Source of the DNA: Xaviernesmea rhizosphaerae
GTDB lineage: Bacteria > Pseudomonadota > Alphaproteobacteria > Rhizobiales > Rhizobiaceae
NCBI RefSeq assembly: GCF_001938945.1
Contig: NZ_MKIO01000032.1
Location: 1-43,062 of the forward strand
DNA: 43,062 bases
Direction of reading: 5' to 3'
The notes under the pieces were generated by a model, which had not been told where the DNA came from, did no database searches, and saw only the letters and a list, made by a program, of their open reading frames with translations. The position numbers and the translations under genes were made by a program. Below, one piece after another: positions 31,539 through 39,714 of the stretch (positions within the stretch are counted from its first letter, which is position 1; the number at the start of each line of letters is the position of its first letter).

Positions 31539-32503
31539 TGCTGCAAGGCGGCGGGAATAAGCCTTGCGGCCTCTGCCCTGACATCAACGGCCGAGAAAGT
31601 GTCGGGATAAAGAATGTGGGCGGCCTCCTTGAGGACGATCTCACGGGCGATCGGGCCGTTCGTCTCGACCCATTGGTCCGCAACGTAGTGAACCCGCTTG
31701 TTGCGCACTGCCGAAAGCTGCTGCCAGATCGGGTTGTTCTCATGCGGTCGGTCCGGTCCGGAGTCATAGACGAAGATGACCTCGGGATCCTTCTCCAGCA
31801 TGGTCTCCAGGCTCAGTTCCACGCCGAACTTGCCATCCGTTCCCATCGGCCCGGCGACATTGACGCCGCCGAGGCGGGTGACGATCGAGGCCGCGGTGTT
31901 CTCATCGTGGAAGGAGAACGGCGTATCGCCGGCCCACATGATCTGGAAGCGTGTCGGCGTCGATTTGGGCGCCTTCGCAGCATAGTCGGCGAGCTGCGCG
32001 GCGAAGCCGGCATTCAGCTCGGCGCCGCGTTCGGCATGGCCGAAGACGCTCGCCAGTTCCGCCACTTCCGCGTCGCTCTGGCTGAAGAGCTCCATATTGT
32101 AGGCGAGGTAGGGCGCGATCTTTTCGAATTGCGCGGCGTTGGCCACCGTATATCGGCGCATGGCGACGATCAGATCGGGCCGGACTTCCGACAGGAGTTC
32201 GAGATTGGGCTTGGCGCGCTGACCGAGCGGCTTCATCCGCGCGGTGAGCCCGAGAAGGAAATCCGGATCGCGGCCCTTCGTCATATAGGTCGTGGCCACC
32301 GGCATCAGTCCAAGCGCCAAGGCCACATCGACTGCGACATAGGAGACGCAGGCAATACGCTGCGGATCCACGGGCACGTCGACCTTGACGCCCCGGTCAT
32401 CCGTGACGGTCAGGGTTTTGCTATCCGTGGCGCGCGCCAGCGGTGAGAGCAGGGCTGCGGCAACACCAGCCGCAGATGACAAGAGAAACGTGCGACGTTC
32501 CAC
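31535..32503 (-). CDS. FecB-type periplasmic metallophore-binding protein
   Basis: This 322-residue substrate-binding protein has a Tat-like signal (MERRTFLLSSAAGVAAALLS, cleavage after ARA). The mature domain TLTVTDDRGVKVDVPVDPQR and the long-helix layout (LELLSEVRPDLIVAMRRYTV, RLGGVNVAGP, EKDPEVIFVYDSG) fit the FecB/FhuD class. It starts at GTG 32503, with AGAGGA about 9 nt upstream. It is separated from the MATE gene by 230 nt that hold a leader peptide, a hairpin and a long palindrome, so it probably has its own promoter. The Tat signal suggests folding before export. Confidence 0.9.
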   Translation of the reverse strand: MERRTFLLSSAAGVAAALLSPLARATDSKTLTVTDDRGVKVDVPVDPQRIACVSYVAVDVALALGLMPVATTYMTKGRDPDFLLGLTARMKPLGQRAKPNLELLSEVRPDLIVAMRRYTVANAAQFEKIAPYLAYNMELFSQSDAEVAELASVFGHAERGAELNAGFAAQLADYAAKAPKSTPTRFQIMWAGDTPFSFHDENTAASIVTRLGGVNVAGPMGTDGKFGVELSLETMLEKDPEVIFVYDSGPDRPHENNPIWQQLSAVRNKRVHYVADQWVETNGPIAREIVLKEAAHILYPDTFSAVDVRAEAARLIPAALQQ

Positions 32504-32528
32504 CGAAAAATCCTCTTACGTGACTTTT

Positions 32529-32570
32529 TGCCGGCCCTTAGTGGTCGGCAGGACAGTGCGTATGCGTCAT
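32529..32570 (-). promoter_or_regulatory. His-rich leader peptide and hairpin upstream of fecB-like gene
   Basis: A 10-codon ORF (ATG at 32570, TAA at 32540-32538) encodes MTHTHCPADH and has GGGAGA before it. Its end overlaps a stem-loop, TGCCG (32550-32546) with CGGCA (32533-32529), plus inner CC/GG pairs. A short peptide rich in metal-binding residues followed by a hairpin resembles an attenuator. This is inferred from layout only. Confidence 0.3.
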
Positions 32571-32674
32571 GGCAAAGGGTCTCCCATAGACGATTAGGTC
32601 TGCCGGCAATTCCGGAGAACCGAAGCCGTGGGTGGAAGACGACGCCCGGAAAGCTTGTGTTCAGGACCTCTAGC

Positions 32675-32707
32675 GCACAAACATGATTATTGCAATCATG
32701 TTTGTGC
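32675..32707. promoter_or_regulatory. Long palindrome with RirA/IRO-like core
   Basis: GCACAAACATGATT (32675-32688) and AATCATGTTTGTGC (32694-32707) are perfect 14-bp arms around ATTGC. The centre reads TGATTATTGCAATCA (32684-32698), which fits TGA-N9-TCA, the iron-responsive operator pattern of rhizobial RirA. It lies 172 nt before the fecB-like start and 27 nt after the MATE stop. It could be an operator or a transcript 3' hairpin (no T-tract). Confidence 0.55.
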
Positions 32708-32733
32708 TGGTGAGAAATTGCTCCTGCAAACAG

Positions 32734-34161
32734 TCAAGCTTTGCCGGTCATCGCGGACGGCGTGTCCACGGGTTGCGAGGATTTCTTTCCATCAAGCGCA
32801 TCCAGCTGAGCAGAAAACTGTCGCCACAGGAGCGCGCTCGTGACGCCGAAGCCGAGGCAGAGACCGAACCAGATCCCCTCACTGCCCCAGCCGATCCCAT
32901 AGCCGCAGATCGCCATCGCTGGAATGCCGACAAGCCAGTAGCCGATGATCGTGTTCGTCAAACCCGCCTTGGTATTGCCGAGGCCCCGCAACAGGCCGAT
33001 GCAGATGTTCTGCGAGCCCTTGAAGAACTGGTGCGCGATCGCAAACCAGAGAAGCGTCGCTGCCGCCGATGACAGGGTAAGGTCGGGTCGATTGCCGAGA
33101 AAGGGGCGCAGCACGATGTCGGGGATGAGGACATAAGCGAGTGCGATCACGCCCATGATCGTGAAGCTGATGGTCAGGGCGCGCCGGGCGATTGCGCCGA
33201 CCTGGGCGTGGTCACCTTTGCCCAGCATGCGGCTGACGAGAACCGACGCGCCATGCGAGAGGCCGATATTCAGCTGGTAGACGATATAGGCGAGCTGGTT
33301 GACGACATTGGATGCTGCCAGCGCAACCGGCCCGAATGTGCCCATGAACACCGTAGCAACAGAGGTGATCGCGGCTTCCGAACCATAGGTCAGCGCGATC
33401 GGCAGCCCCATCCGCGCGATCCGCTTCACCGTCTCCGGCCGGGCTCGCCAAGTATCCAGGCTGAGAAGCGGGCGCAGCACCGCGTCACGACGGACCGTGC
33501 GCAGATAGATAAGGAAGGTCCAGATCTGCACCAGGGTCGTTGCCAGACCTATGCCGGCGAGACCGAGACGGGGCATGCCGAGCCATCCGTAGATGAACAA
33601 CGCATTGAGAGCGGCATTGACCGCGATCGAGACCAGCGTGACGGCGAAGAGTGATCCCGCCCGCCGCATACCGACGGCGAACTGGCGCAGAACATTCAGC
33701 CAGATCATCGGCAGCAGCCCGGGCGCCAAGGTGAGCATGATCGGCTTGGCGAGCGCAACGATCGCCGCATCCTGTCCAAGAAACGGCAGGAGATAACCAA
33801 GGCTGATCAGGAGCAGGCCGGCGACAATTGCCATCAGCGTCGCCAGCAGCATCGCCGCGCGCACGAGGTCATGCACCTCCTCACGCGCCTCGTCGTAGAT
33901 GCTCTTCGTGCCGGTTCGCGTTTCCCCGCGACCGATGGCGCCCGCGATGAGATTGCCGAGGCCCGTCACCATGCCCACGCACATGGTGCGCAGCTGGTTA
34001 TAGAGCAGCAGCGCCAAGCCACCGGCCGCGACGGCTTTGACGTCGAGAAAGCCCATCATCAGAAGGTCGGTGCTCGTCAGGGCGACCTGGGCAAACTGAA
34101 TGCCGGCGATCGGCGCCGACAGGGCGATGATGTCCCGATAAGGGCGCAACGTCTCAGCCAT
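32734..34161 (-). CDS. MATE-family efflux transporter, probable metallophore exporter
   Basis: This 475-residue protein has twelve hydrophobic helices and NorM/MATE features: PYRDIIALSAPIAGIQFAQV at the N-terminus, LTSTDLLMMGFLDVKAVAAG in helix 2, NVLRQFAVGMRRAG in the middle, and the repeated motif GSEAAITSVATVFMGTFGPV starting the second half. Such antiporters use H+ or Na+ gradients to export small organic molecules. It follows the sbnA-like gene by 6 nt and lies between biosynthesis and uptake genes, a place that siderophore clusters usually give to the exporter (compare SbnD, which is of the MFS type). The substrate is inferred. Confidence 0.9.
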   Translation of the reverse strand: MAETLRPYRDIIALSAPIAGIQFAQVALTSTDLLMMGFLDVKAVAAGGLALLLYNQLRTMCVGMVTGLGNLIAGAIGRGETRTGTKSIYDEAREEVHDLVRAAMLLATLMAIVAGLLLISLGYLLPFLGQDAAIVALAKPIMLTLAPGLLPMIWLNVLRQFAVGMRRAGSLFAVTLVSIAVNAALNALFIYGWLGMPRLGLAGIGLATTLVQIWTFLIYLRTVRRDAVLRPLLSLDTWRARPETVKRIARMGLPIALTYGSEAAITSVATVFMGTFGPVALAASNVVNQLAYIVYQLNIGLSHGASVLVSRMLGKGDHAQVGAIARRALTISFTIMGVIALAYVLIPDIVLRPFLGNRPDLTLSSAAATLLWFAIAHQFFKGSQNICIGLLRGLGNTKAGLTNTIIGYWLVGIPAMAICGYGIGWGSEGIWFGLCLGFGVTSALLWRQFSAQLDALDGKKSSQPVDTPSAMTGKA

Positions 34162-34167
34162 GAGCTT

Positions 34168-35226
34168 TCACGCTCCTCGCGCCATCAGCGCCGCCGCGCC
34201 GAGTCGCGTCGATTCGGAATAGGCGTTGAAGAGCCGATCGATCCGCCGCTCGGCAAGCTCATCGAGGAGCCGACGCTCCCGCAACCAGTCGTCATCGAAT
34301 ATCGAGTCGAGATATTTCTCGCCCGCATCGTAGATGAGGACGACCATCGTGCTCTCGCGCTCGACCAGCGCCAGCCGTTTCAGCGCGACATGAAGGGCGG
34401 CCCCTGCCGTGCCGCCGACGAGCAGCCCGGTTCGGCGCGCAACGACCCGGCATGCTGCGAAGGCGTCGATATCATCCACCGTCAGCCCCTCGTCGATCAA
34501 CGCATGCTCGACATTGGGCCCGACCACGAAGCCGCCGGGCGCGCCCGCGCCCGTCTGCCAGTATTTCCCGGTAGGTCCGCCGAAAATGATCGATCCTGTC
34601 GGCTCGACCCCGATGCTGACAACGTTGGAGCCGAGCCGCCGCAATTCCCGGACAGTGCCGCACAGGGTGCCGCCAGTGCCGACGAGGTAATCGATCTTCC
34701 CGCTGAGATCGTGCAGAAGCTCCATGGCGAGGCCGGCATAGCCATTGTTGTTGTTGGGGTTGTGATGTTGGTCGGGCCAGAAGGCGCCGGTGGCCGCCGC
34801 AATCTCGCCTGCGATACGGCGCCGCTCCACGGTGCTTGGCCCTTCGCCCTTTCCTTCGGCAAAGACCAGGTTGACGCCCATAGCGCGCATGGCCCCGAGC
34901 TTGTCGCGCGAGGCATGATGATCGACCACGGCTGTAAACCTATAGCCACGCTCGATCGCGACCAAGGCCAGGCCGGTGCCGGTATTGCCTGATGTCGGCT
35001 CGACGATATGGCCACCCGGCTTCAGCTTTCCCTCGCGCTCTGCCGCCAGGATCATCTCGCGCGCCATGCGCACCTTGCAGGAGCCGGTCGGGTTGAACTG
35101 CTCCAGCTTGAGGATCAGCCGGCTGCCGGAGCCTGTTCGCGCAAGCTCAAAGAGTGGCGTCTCGCCGATGAGCTCGGAGCCGTGCGTCTTGACTGCCGTA
35201 AAGGGCTGGTTGGTCAGCATATTCAT
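34168..35226 (-). CDS. sbnA: SbnA-like PLP synthase (N-(1-amino-1-carboxy-2-ethyl)-glutamate synthase)
   Basis: This 352-residue member of the cysteine synthase fold has PLP lysine K51 (FNPTGSCKVRMA) and the phosphate-binding SGNTGTG (79-85). It also has the family run DQHHNPNNNNGYAGLAMELL and GTGGTLCGTVREL. SbnA joins O-phospho-L-serine and glutamate to give ACEGA, the first step to L-2,3-diaminopropionate. The presence of SbnB and SbnI/SerK homologues in the same operon argues for that reaction rather than cysteine synthesis. Its start overlaps the decarboxylase stop (ATGA). The C-terminal tail is about 25 residues longer than SbnA, similar to rhizobial Y4xP-type proteins. Confidence 0.82.
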   Translation of the reverse strand: MNMLTNQPFTAVKTHGSELIGETPLFELARTGSGSRLILKLEQFNPTGSCKVRMAREMILAAEREGKLKPGGHIVEPTSGNTGTGLALVAIERGYRFTAVVDHHASRDKLGAMRAMGVNLVFAEGKGEGPSTVERRRIAGEIAAATGAFWPDQHHNPNNNNGYAGLAMELLHDLSGKIDYLVGTGGTLCGTVRELRRLGSNVVSIGVEPTGSIIFGGPTGKYWQTGAGAPGGFVVGPNVEHALIDEGLTVDDIDAFAACRVVARRTGLLVGGTAGAALHVALKRLALVERESTMVVLIYDAGEKYLDSIFDDDWLRERRLLDELAERRIDRLFNAYSESTRLGAAALMARGA

Positions 35227-36557
35227 CGGTCGATCCTCCAGGTGAACTCGTCGGCCTGTTGCGAAATCACGATCTTGGGCGGGAGAGGGAGTTGATGAAA
35301 TTCGCTCTCGTTCTTATCCATCTGATAGCCGGCCGTGTTGGGATAGACGATCAGGTCGCCGTGACGCGGGGGCGCGGGAAAGACGATCTTGCGCCAGGTG
35401 AGGACGTCATATTCCATGCAGCTCGATCCGCCGATCGCGGCGCGAATCGGTGTCCTCGGCTGTGCCGGGCCGCGCTCGATCAGAAAGGGGGCAGGAAGGA
35501 ACTCGCTGTTCTTCCACTGTTCCGAAAGGCTCATGCTCAGCCCGGCGACCGTGACGATGCCGTGCGCGTCATTGCGCTTGAAGCCCTGCACCGGAAAGAT
35601 GCTCATGCCCGCGCCATCGAGCAGCGCCCTTCCGGGCTCCAGGAAGAGCTGGATCTGCGCCTCGCTCAGCAGGGACGCGAGCGTGCGGCCTTCGAACGCT
35701 GTCTCGAGAATATCCGCGAGCATCGCCGCGCCTGTCGGCGTCTGAAAATAAGGGTAGAATTGCGCGAAGGTCTCGCCCGCGTGAAACTGGTCTGCCTGGA
35801 GCGCCGCCGCCGCGGCGCGCCAATCCTCTTCGGCCACATAGGCGCAAGCAAAGCCACCGCCGATCGAGATCGCCGAGGCCGGCAAACCGTGTGAACGTGC
35901 CTGACGGCATTGTTCGATCAGTTGGGCTGCCAGCTCCGCGCGCGGGGCGACGGCATAGCCGTCAAGATGGAAGGAAAATCCTTCCATCGCCAAGCAATCG
36001 CCAGCCTTCGCGCATCGCCGCAGGGCGTTTGCAAGATCGGCTTCGTTGAAACCGAAGCGGCTATTGGGCGCGCGTGGCGGCAGGACCCGAAGAAGCACGC
36101 GCAAGCGGCCCGTATCGTGGGCGATCTGGATCGCGCGTTCGAGCTCGTCCAGCGCATCGATGGCGACAAGGGCATCGTGGCGTGCCGCGAGCCAAAGAAG
36201 CTCGTCATTCTTGGCGGCGCCTGTCACGCCGATCCGCTCGCCGCGAATGCCGTTCGCTAGGACATGAACGAATTCCGGAACGCTGGCGACGTCGACCGAG
36301 CCGTCGAGCCGCGCCACCTCGCGCAGCCAGGCCCCCGCCTTGTTGGCCTTCTTCCCAAAATAAACAGCGCCGGCGACATTCTTTGCGCGCAGCACGGTTT
36401 GAAAAGCCGCGAGATTTTCGGCGAATGTTGCGGGATGGATGAGATGGAAAGGCCCTTCCACCACCTGGCAGATCTGATCGAGCAGGGCGAGGTTCTGCCG
36501 CGCTGCCGGCGCCCAAGCAGGCTCGACGGCGCGAATGGGATCGACGGCTATTTCCAC
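35223..36557 (-). CDS. Y4yA/SbnH-like PLP-dependent decarboxylase
   Basis: This 444-residue fold-type III (alanine racemase-like) decarboxylase has PLP lysine K70 in YFGKKANKAG and H197 in FSFHLDGYA. The glycine loop is SIGGGFACAY (233-235 GGG), and the phosphate/substrate motif EPGR is at 307-310. The catalytic Cys region is SSCMEYD (C380), and the C-terminal Tyr is AGYQMDKNESEFH (Y411). These replace the CDSxD and AYxxxxxSxFN of lysine/DAP decarboxylases, as in the Y4yA group. In staphyloferrin B, SbnH decarboxylates a citryl-Dap intermediate. Here it could similarly generate a diaminoethane moiety. It overlaps both neighbours (10 nt with sbnB, 4 nt with sbnA). Confidence 0.85.
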   Translation of the reverse strand: MEIAVDPIRAVEPAWAPAARQNLALLDQICQVVEGPFHLIHPATFAENLAAFQTVLRAKNVAGAVYFGKKANKAGAWLREVARLDGSVDVASVPEFVHVLANGIRGERIGVTGAAKNDELLWLAARHDALVAIDALDELERAIQIAHDTGRLRVLLRVLPPRAPNSRFGFNEADLANALRRCAKAGDCLAMEGFSFHLDGYAVAPRAELAAQLIEQCRQARSHGLPASAISIGGGFACAYVAEEDWRAAAAALQADQFHAGETFAQFYPYFQTPTGAAMLADILETAFEGRTLASLLSEAQIQLFLEPGRALLDGAGMSIFPVQGFKRNDAHGIVTVAGLSMSLSEQWKNSEFLPAPFLIERGPAQPRTPIRAAIGGSSCMEYDVLTWRKIVFPAPPRHGDLIVYPNTAGYQMDKNESEFHQLPLPPKIVISQQADEFTWRIDR

Positions 36558-37543
36558 AGCTCGACCCTCCGGCCACGCCCGGCGGCAATGCCCCGGGTGG
36601 CGAGCGCATGGGCCACGGGAATGTCCGTGATGATCATGCCGCTGCTGAAGGCAAAGACCCTATCCGTCTGCGAGCGGCGACCGGGCTTCAATCCGGCGAC
36701 GATGTCGGGAAGCTCGGCATCGACATGCGGCACGCCGTCCGGGCCAGCCAGCCGCTTGCCCGTCACGCCCATCTGTCCCTCATTCGTCGCGATGGCGTAA
36801 TCGGCCTGGCCCAGAGCGCCAGCCTCCACGCCTTTGCTCGCGACGGAGATCAGAAGTCCTCCCGGCTTCATCCAGGCCGTCTGCACCTTGTGATGGGCCG
36901 CGCGCCCGGACGCCGCCACGACGATATCCGACGTTGCGACCGCGTCCGGAACGTCCTCGACGAGCTCGATCCGACGATCGGGGAAGTGGCGGGCGAAGGT
37001 CGAAAGGCTGAGAGCGATGCCATCCGGATGGGTGCGGAACAGACGAAGCGTCTCCAGATTGGGCAGTGCCGTGAGGAGGTAGGGAAGGGTATTCACACCC
37101 TGCGCGCCAGTCCCGATCATCAGCGCGCTGCGTGCGTCCTGCTTTGCGCAATGCTTGGCGATGATCGCGGTCGTCGCAGGCGTTCTGGACCCGCCGACGC
37201 GATGGCAATCCATGAAGGCAAAGGGCAGGCCCGTCGTGTCGTCATAGAGGCTGATCGTCGTGTAATACTTTTCCGCGCTCTCGCTTCCCTGGCGATAGGA
37301 TGTCTTGAAGCCGACTTGCTGCAGCGCGCCGTCATAGCCGAGCATCGAATAGGAGACGGCGTCCCGCGCCTCATTGGGCAAAGGCATCATCAATTTGGTC
37401 GGGCAACGCGAGTTGCCCCGGGCATAGGATAGATACGCATCTTCAACGAGGCCGATAACTTCTGCCGGTGGAAGCTCGGTATCGTCGAGATCCGATCGGG
37501 TCAGGATATGGGTAGCCGGCATCCGCAGATAGGACGCAGTCAT
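36548..37543 (-). CDS. sbnB: SbnB-like 2,3-diaminopropionate synthase (ornithine cyclodeaminase fold)
   Basis: This 331-residue protein is of the ornithine cyclodeaminase/mu-crystallin family. It has GGSRTPATTAIIAKHCAK (118-134), the Rossmann loop MIGTGAQG (142-149), and WMKPGGLLISVASKG. SbnB oxidatively hydrolyses ACEGA with NAD+ to L-2,3-diaminopropionate and 2-oxoglutarate. Being in one operon with an SbnA-like enzyme makes that role likely; a lone member could be an ordinary amino acid dehydrogenase. The frame is open upstream to 37657, but homology starts at MTASYLRMPATHILTRSDLD (37543), which lies inside the 3' part of the SerK-like gene. Confidence 0.85.
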   Translation of the reverse strand: MTASYLRMPATHILTRSDLDDTELPPAEVIGLVEDAYLSYARGNSRCPTKLMMPLPNEARDAVSYSMLGYDGALQQVGFKTSYRQGSESAEKYYTTISLYDDTTGLPFAFMDCHRVGGSRTPATTAIIAKHCAKQDARSALMIGTGAQGVNTLPYLLTALPNLETLRLFRTHPDGIALSLSTFARHFPDRRIELVEDVPDAVATSDIVVAASGRAAHHKVQTAWMKPGGLLISVASKGVEAGALGQADYAIATNEGQMGVTGKRLAGPDGVPHVDAELPDIVAGLKPGRRSQTDRVFAFSSGMIITDIPVAHALATRGIAAGRGRRVELWK

Positions 37544-38018
37544 GAAGGAGACCTTTCGTGACGAAATCTGGACGTGAAGAGGCAAAGCCTGCGGGTGAAG
37601 CCTTTGAGTTGGCGGGCAGCGAGATGCAGTAACCGAGTTCCCGAAGATCGATGTCACAATTCGGGATCGGGTTTTTCCAGCTATGGCGCGTTGTCTTGCA
37701 AGGAAATAGCTTTCCGCTCCGCGCCATGTTGAAGATATCAGCAGGGGTTACGGTTTCTCCGTCGCGCCAGGAGGAAAGCTCGACCTGGCTGTAGTCGAGG
37801 AGAACAGCCGGTATGAACCGTAATCCAAGCCGCTTGGCGGTCTCAAGGCGATGATGGCCGTCCATCACGAATTTCTCGTCACGATGCACGCAGATCGGAA
37901 CACGCCATCGACCAGATTGACGAACATCGGCTTCCACCTGGAACAGTCGCCGAGGATCGGTTTCCTCGGTGGCAATGACTTCGTAAGAGTCTAGTAAAAC
38001 ATAGGAAATCGCCCGCAT
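37443..38018 (-). CDS. SbnI/SerK-like free-serine kinase (ParB/sulfiredoxin fold)
   Basis: This 191-residue protein begins MRAISYVLLDSYEVIATEET. The ParB/Srx core has VPICVHRDEKFVMDGHHRLE (about 44-63), where DGHHR is the nucleotide-binding box shared with SbnI and archaeal SerK, followed by RLGLRFIPAVLLDYS. SbnI and SerK phosphorylate free serine to O-phosphoserine, the substrate of SbnA; SbnI also senses haem and regulates sbn transcription. A conserved KLFPCKTTRHSW block ends the recognisable domain near residue 123. The last 65 residues look unrelated and overlap sbnB by 101 nt, so the stop may have been lost. ATG 38018 is chosen (GGGGGCGG upstream) over TTG 38030. Confidence 0.75.
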   Translation of the reverse strand: MRAISYVLLDSYEVIATEETDPRRLFQVEADVRQSGRWRVPICVHRDEKFVMDGHHRLETAKRLGLRFIPAVLLDYSQVELSSWRDGETVTPADIFNMARSGKLFPCKTTRHSWKNPIPNCDIDLRELGYCISLPANSKASPAGFASSRPDFVTKGLLHDCVLSADAGYPYPDPIGSRRYRASTGRSYRPR

Positions 38019-38067
38019 ATCCGCCCCCAAAGAGCAAATTTCATACGTCGCTGGCTAATTTGAGGGC

Positions 38068-38095
38068 ACTATAGGAACAAAAAACACGTAGTCAA
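38068..38095 (-). promoter_or_regulatory. Promoter of the leftward biosynthetic operon
   Basis: On the minus strand TTGACT (38095-38090), a 16-nt spacer and TATAGT (38073-38068) form a near-consensus promoter about 50 nt before the SerK-like ATG. Confidence 0.6.
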
Positions 38096-38114
38096 CATAA
38101 CTTGATAAAAATAA

Positions 38115-38131
38115 TCAACTTTTCAAGTTGA
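38115..38131. promoter_or_regulatory. Inverted repeat in the divergent promoter region
   Basis: TCAACTT (38115-38121) and AAGTTGA (38125-38131) are perfect arms around TTC, and GTCAAC/GTTGAC words extend the symmetry to 38091-38132. It sits between the two divergent promoters and overlaps a rightward -35 (TTGACA, 38128-38133). It is a possible regulator site. Confidence 0.5.
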
Positions 38132-38167
38132 CACGGCATTGTTTGCTCCCTAATGAATGCGACGAAA

Positions 38168-38182
38168 TGTTATATCGTAACA
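38168..38182 (+). promoter_or_regulatory. Zur-box-like operator before the Dpp-type importer
   Basis: TGTTATATCGTAACA matches the bacterial Zur pattern TGTTATANTATAACA at 12 of 14 fixed positions, and the preceding GAAA extends the left half-site match. It starts 26 nt upstream of the binding-protein ATG, around the expected transcription start of a TTGACA promoter. This suggests zinc repression. Confidence 0.6.
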
Positions 38183-38193
38183 CGGAGTGCTAA

Positions 38194-39714
38194 ATGACGC
38201 CTCGGGATCTTTTCTGCACGATTGCCATGCTTCTGGGAGCGACGACCGCGCTGGCGCAAGAGCCCCTGCGCGTCGTCACACCCTTCGAGATCGCCTCGCT
38301 TGAGCCCAGTCGTGGCGGATTCAATTTCACCCGCATGGAAGTTGCCGAGACGCTGGTCGGCGCGGATGACGAAGGCCGAGCGGTTCCTGGCCTTTCGACC
38401 GCATGGACTCTGTCCGACGATCGGCTGACCTGGCGCTTCACCCTGCGCGCGCGGGCCAAGTTTCATGATGACACACCTGTCACGGCCGAGATCGTGGCGC
38501 AGTGCCTGGAGCGGGCGCGAAGCCAACCCGGCCCGCTCAAGGACGCGCCGCTGACCGAGATCCGTGCGGTCGCGCCAGACGTCGTCGAGATCGCAACCTC
38601 CACGCCGTTCATGCCCCTGCCAGCCTTTCTGGCGGAATCCTCGAGCCAGATCCTCGCTCCGTCCTCCTATGACGAGACGGGCGCGGTACGTCGGATCATC
38701 GGCAGCGGGCCCTACCGCATCACCTCGCTCGAACCGCCGCTGCGCTTCGAGGTCGAGCGGTTCGAGGGTTGGACCGGCGGAGCGAAGCCGGCGATCGAGC
38801 GGGCAATCTATCAGGCCGTCGGGCGCAAGGAAACGCGTGCGCTCATGGCCGAGAGCGGGCAGGCGGATCTCGCCTTCACGCTCGATCCGGCGGGAACCGA
38901 CCGGTTGCGTCGGGCGGCGGGCGTGGCGGTGACGACGAAGTCGATCCCGCGCGTGATCACGCTGAAGCTGAACGCCCATCTGCCGGCCTTCGCCGACGTG
39001 CGGGTGCGGCGCGCCGTCAGCCTGGCGCTCGACCGCGAAGGCATCGCCAGTGCCATCCTGCGCTCGCCCGAGGCGGCGGCGACGCAGTTCTTTCCGCCGA
39101 CGATGGTTGGCTGGCATGTGCCGGGCCTCGCGCCCTTGCGCCATGACCCCGCCGAAGCGCGCCGGCTGCTGGCGGAAGCGGGTTGGGCGCCGGATGCGCA
39201 AGGACAGCTCGTGAAAGATGGCAAACCGCTTCATGCGACCTTGCGCAGCTATGCCGTGCGTCCCGAGCTTCCTGTTGTCGCCGCCGCGATCCAGGCGGCC
39301 GAGCGGGACATCGGCATTGATCTCGACATCGCCATGATGAATTCCAGCGATATTCCAGCCGGCCATCGCGACGGAACATTGGAAATGGGGCTGATCGCGC
39401 GCAACTTCTCGCTCGTGCCCGATCCCATCGGTACCATGCTCGCCGATTTCGGCCCGCATGGCGGCGATTGGGGCGCCATGGGTTGGGCGTCGCCGCAGCT
39501 CACCGAGACACTTCAGGCGCTGCAAGAAACGGATGCCGCGCAAACACGCGCCGCCCTGCGCGGCCGTGTTTCCGAAATCCTGCAAACCGAACTGCCCGTC
39601 ATCCCCGTTGCCTGGTACGAACTGCGCGTGGCGGCATCCAAGCGTTTGGATGGCGTCAGCATCGATCCGTTCGAACTCTCCTACCGGATTTCGAGGATGC
39701 GATGGGCAGACTAG
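38194..39714 (+). CDS. Dpp/Nik/Cnt-type periplasmic binding protein
   Basis: This 506-residue extracellular solute-binding protein family 5 member has a Sec signal, MTPRDLFCTIAMLLGATTAL, with cleavage at ALA-QE. Family blocks are LVGADDEGRAVPGLSTAWTL, RFTLRARAKFHDDTPVTAE and GSGPYRITS, then VRVRRAVSLALDREGIASAI and PAEARRLLAEAGW. The class carries peptides, nickel chelates or opine metallophores (NikA, CntA). It heads a four-gene rightward operon, divergent from the biosynthetic operon and preceded by a Zur-like site, so a metal-loaded metallophore is the most likely cargo. No Cys lipid anchor is seen. Confidence 0.9.
   Translation: MTPRDLFCTIAMLLGATTALAQEPLRVVTPFEIASLEPSRGGFNFTRMEVAETLVGADDEGRAVPGLSTAWTLSDDRLTWRFTLRARAKFHDDTPVTAEIVAQCLERARSQPGPLKDAPLTEIRAVAPDVVEIATSTPFMPLPAFLAESSSQILAPSSYDETGAVRRIIGSGPYRITSLEPPLRFEVERFEGWTGGAKPAIERAIYQAVGRKETRALMAESGQADLAFTLDPAGTDRLRRAAGVAVTTKSIPRVITLKLNAHLPAFADVRVRRAVSLALDREGIASAILRSPEAAATQFFPPTMVGWHVPGLAPLRHDPAEARRLLAEAGWAPDAQGQLVKDGKPLHATLRSYAVRPELPVVAAAIQAAERDIGIDLDIAMMNSSDIPAGHRDGTLEMGLIARNFSLVPDPIGTMLADFGPHGGDWGAMGWASPQLTETLQALQETDAAQTRAALRGRVSEILQTELPVIPVAWYELRVAASKRLDGVSIDPFELSYRISRMRWAD

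Noticed and set aside
32529..32640. Cobalamin riboswitch before fecB (GGGAGACCCTTTGCC resembles a B12 box)
   Set aside because: Other conserved blocks (GCCACTG, GGGAA, CCGCAACTG) are missing in the required order and spacing.
38170..39585. A 471-codon minus-strand ORF opposite the binding-protein gene
   Set aside because: The plus strand encodes a complete SBP5 protein with signal peptide. The minus frame is a GC-skew shadow rich in Arg, Gly and His.
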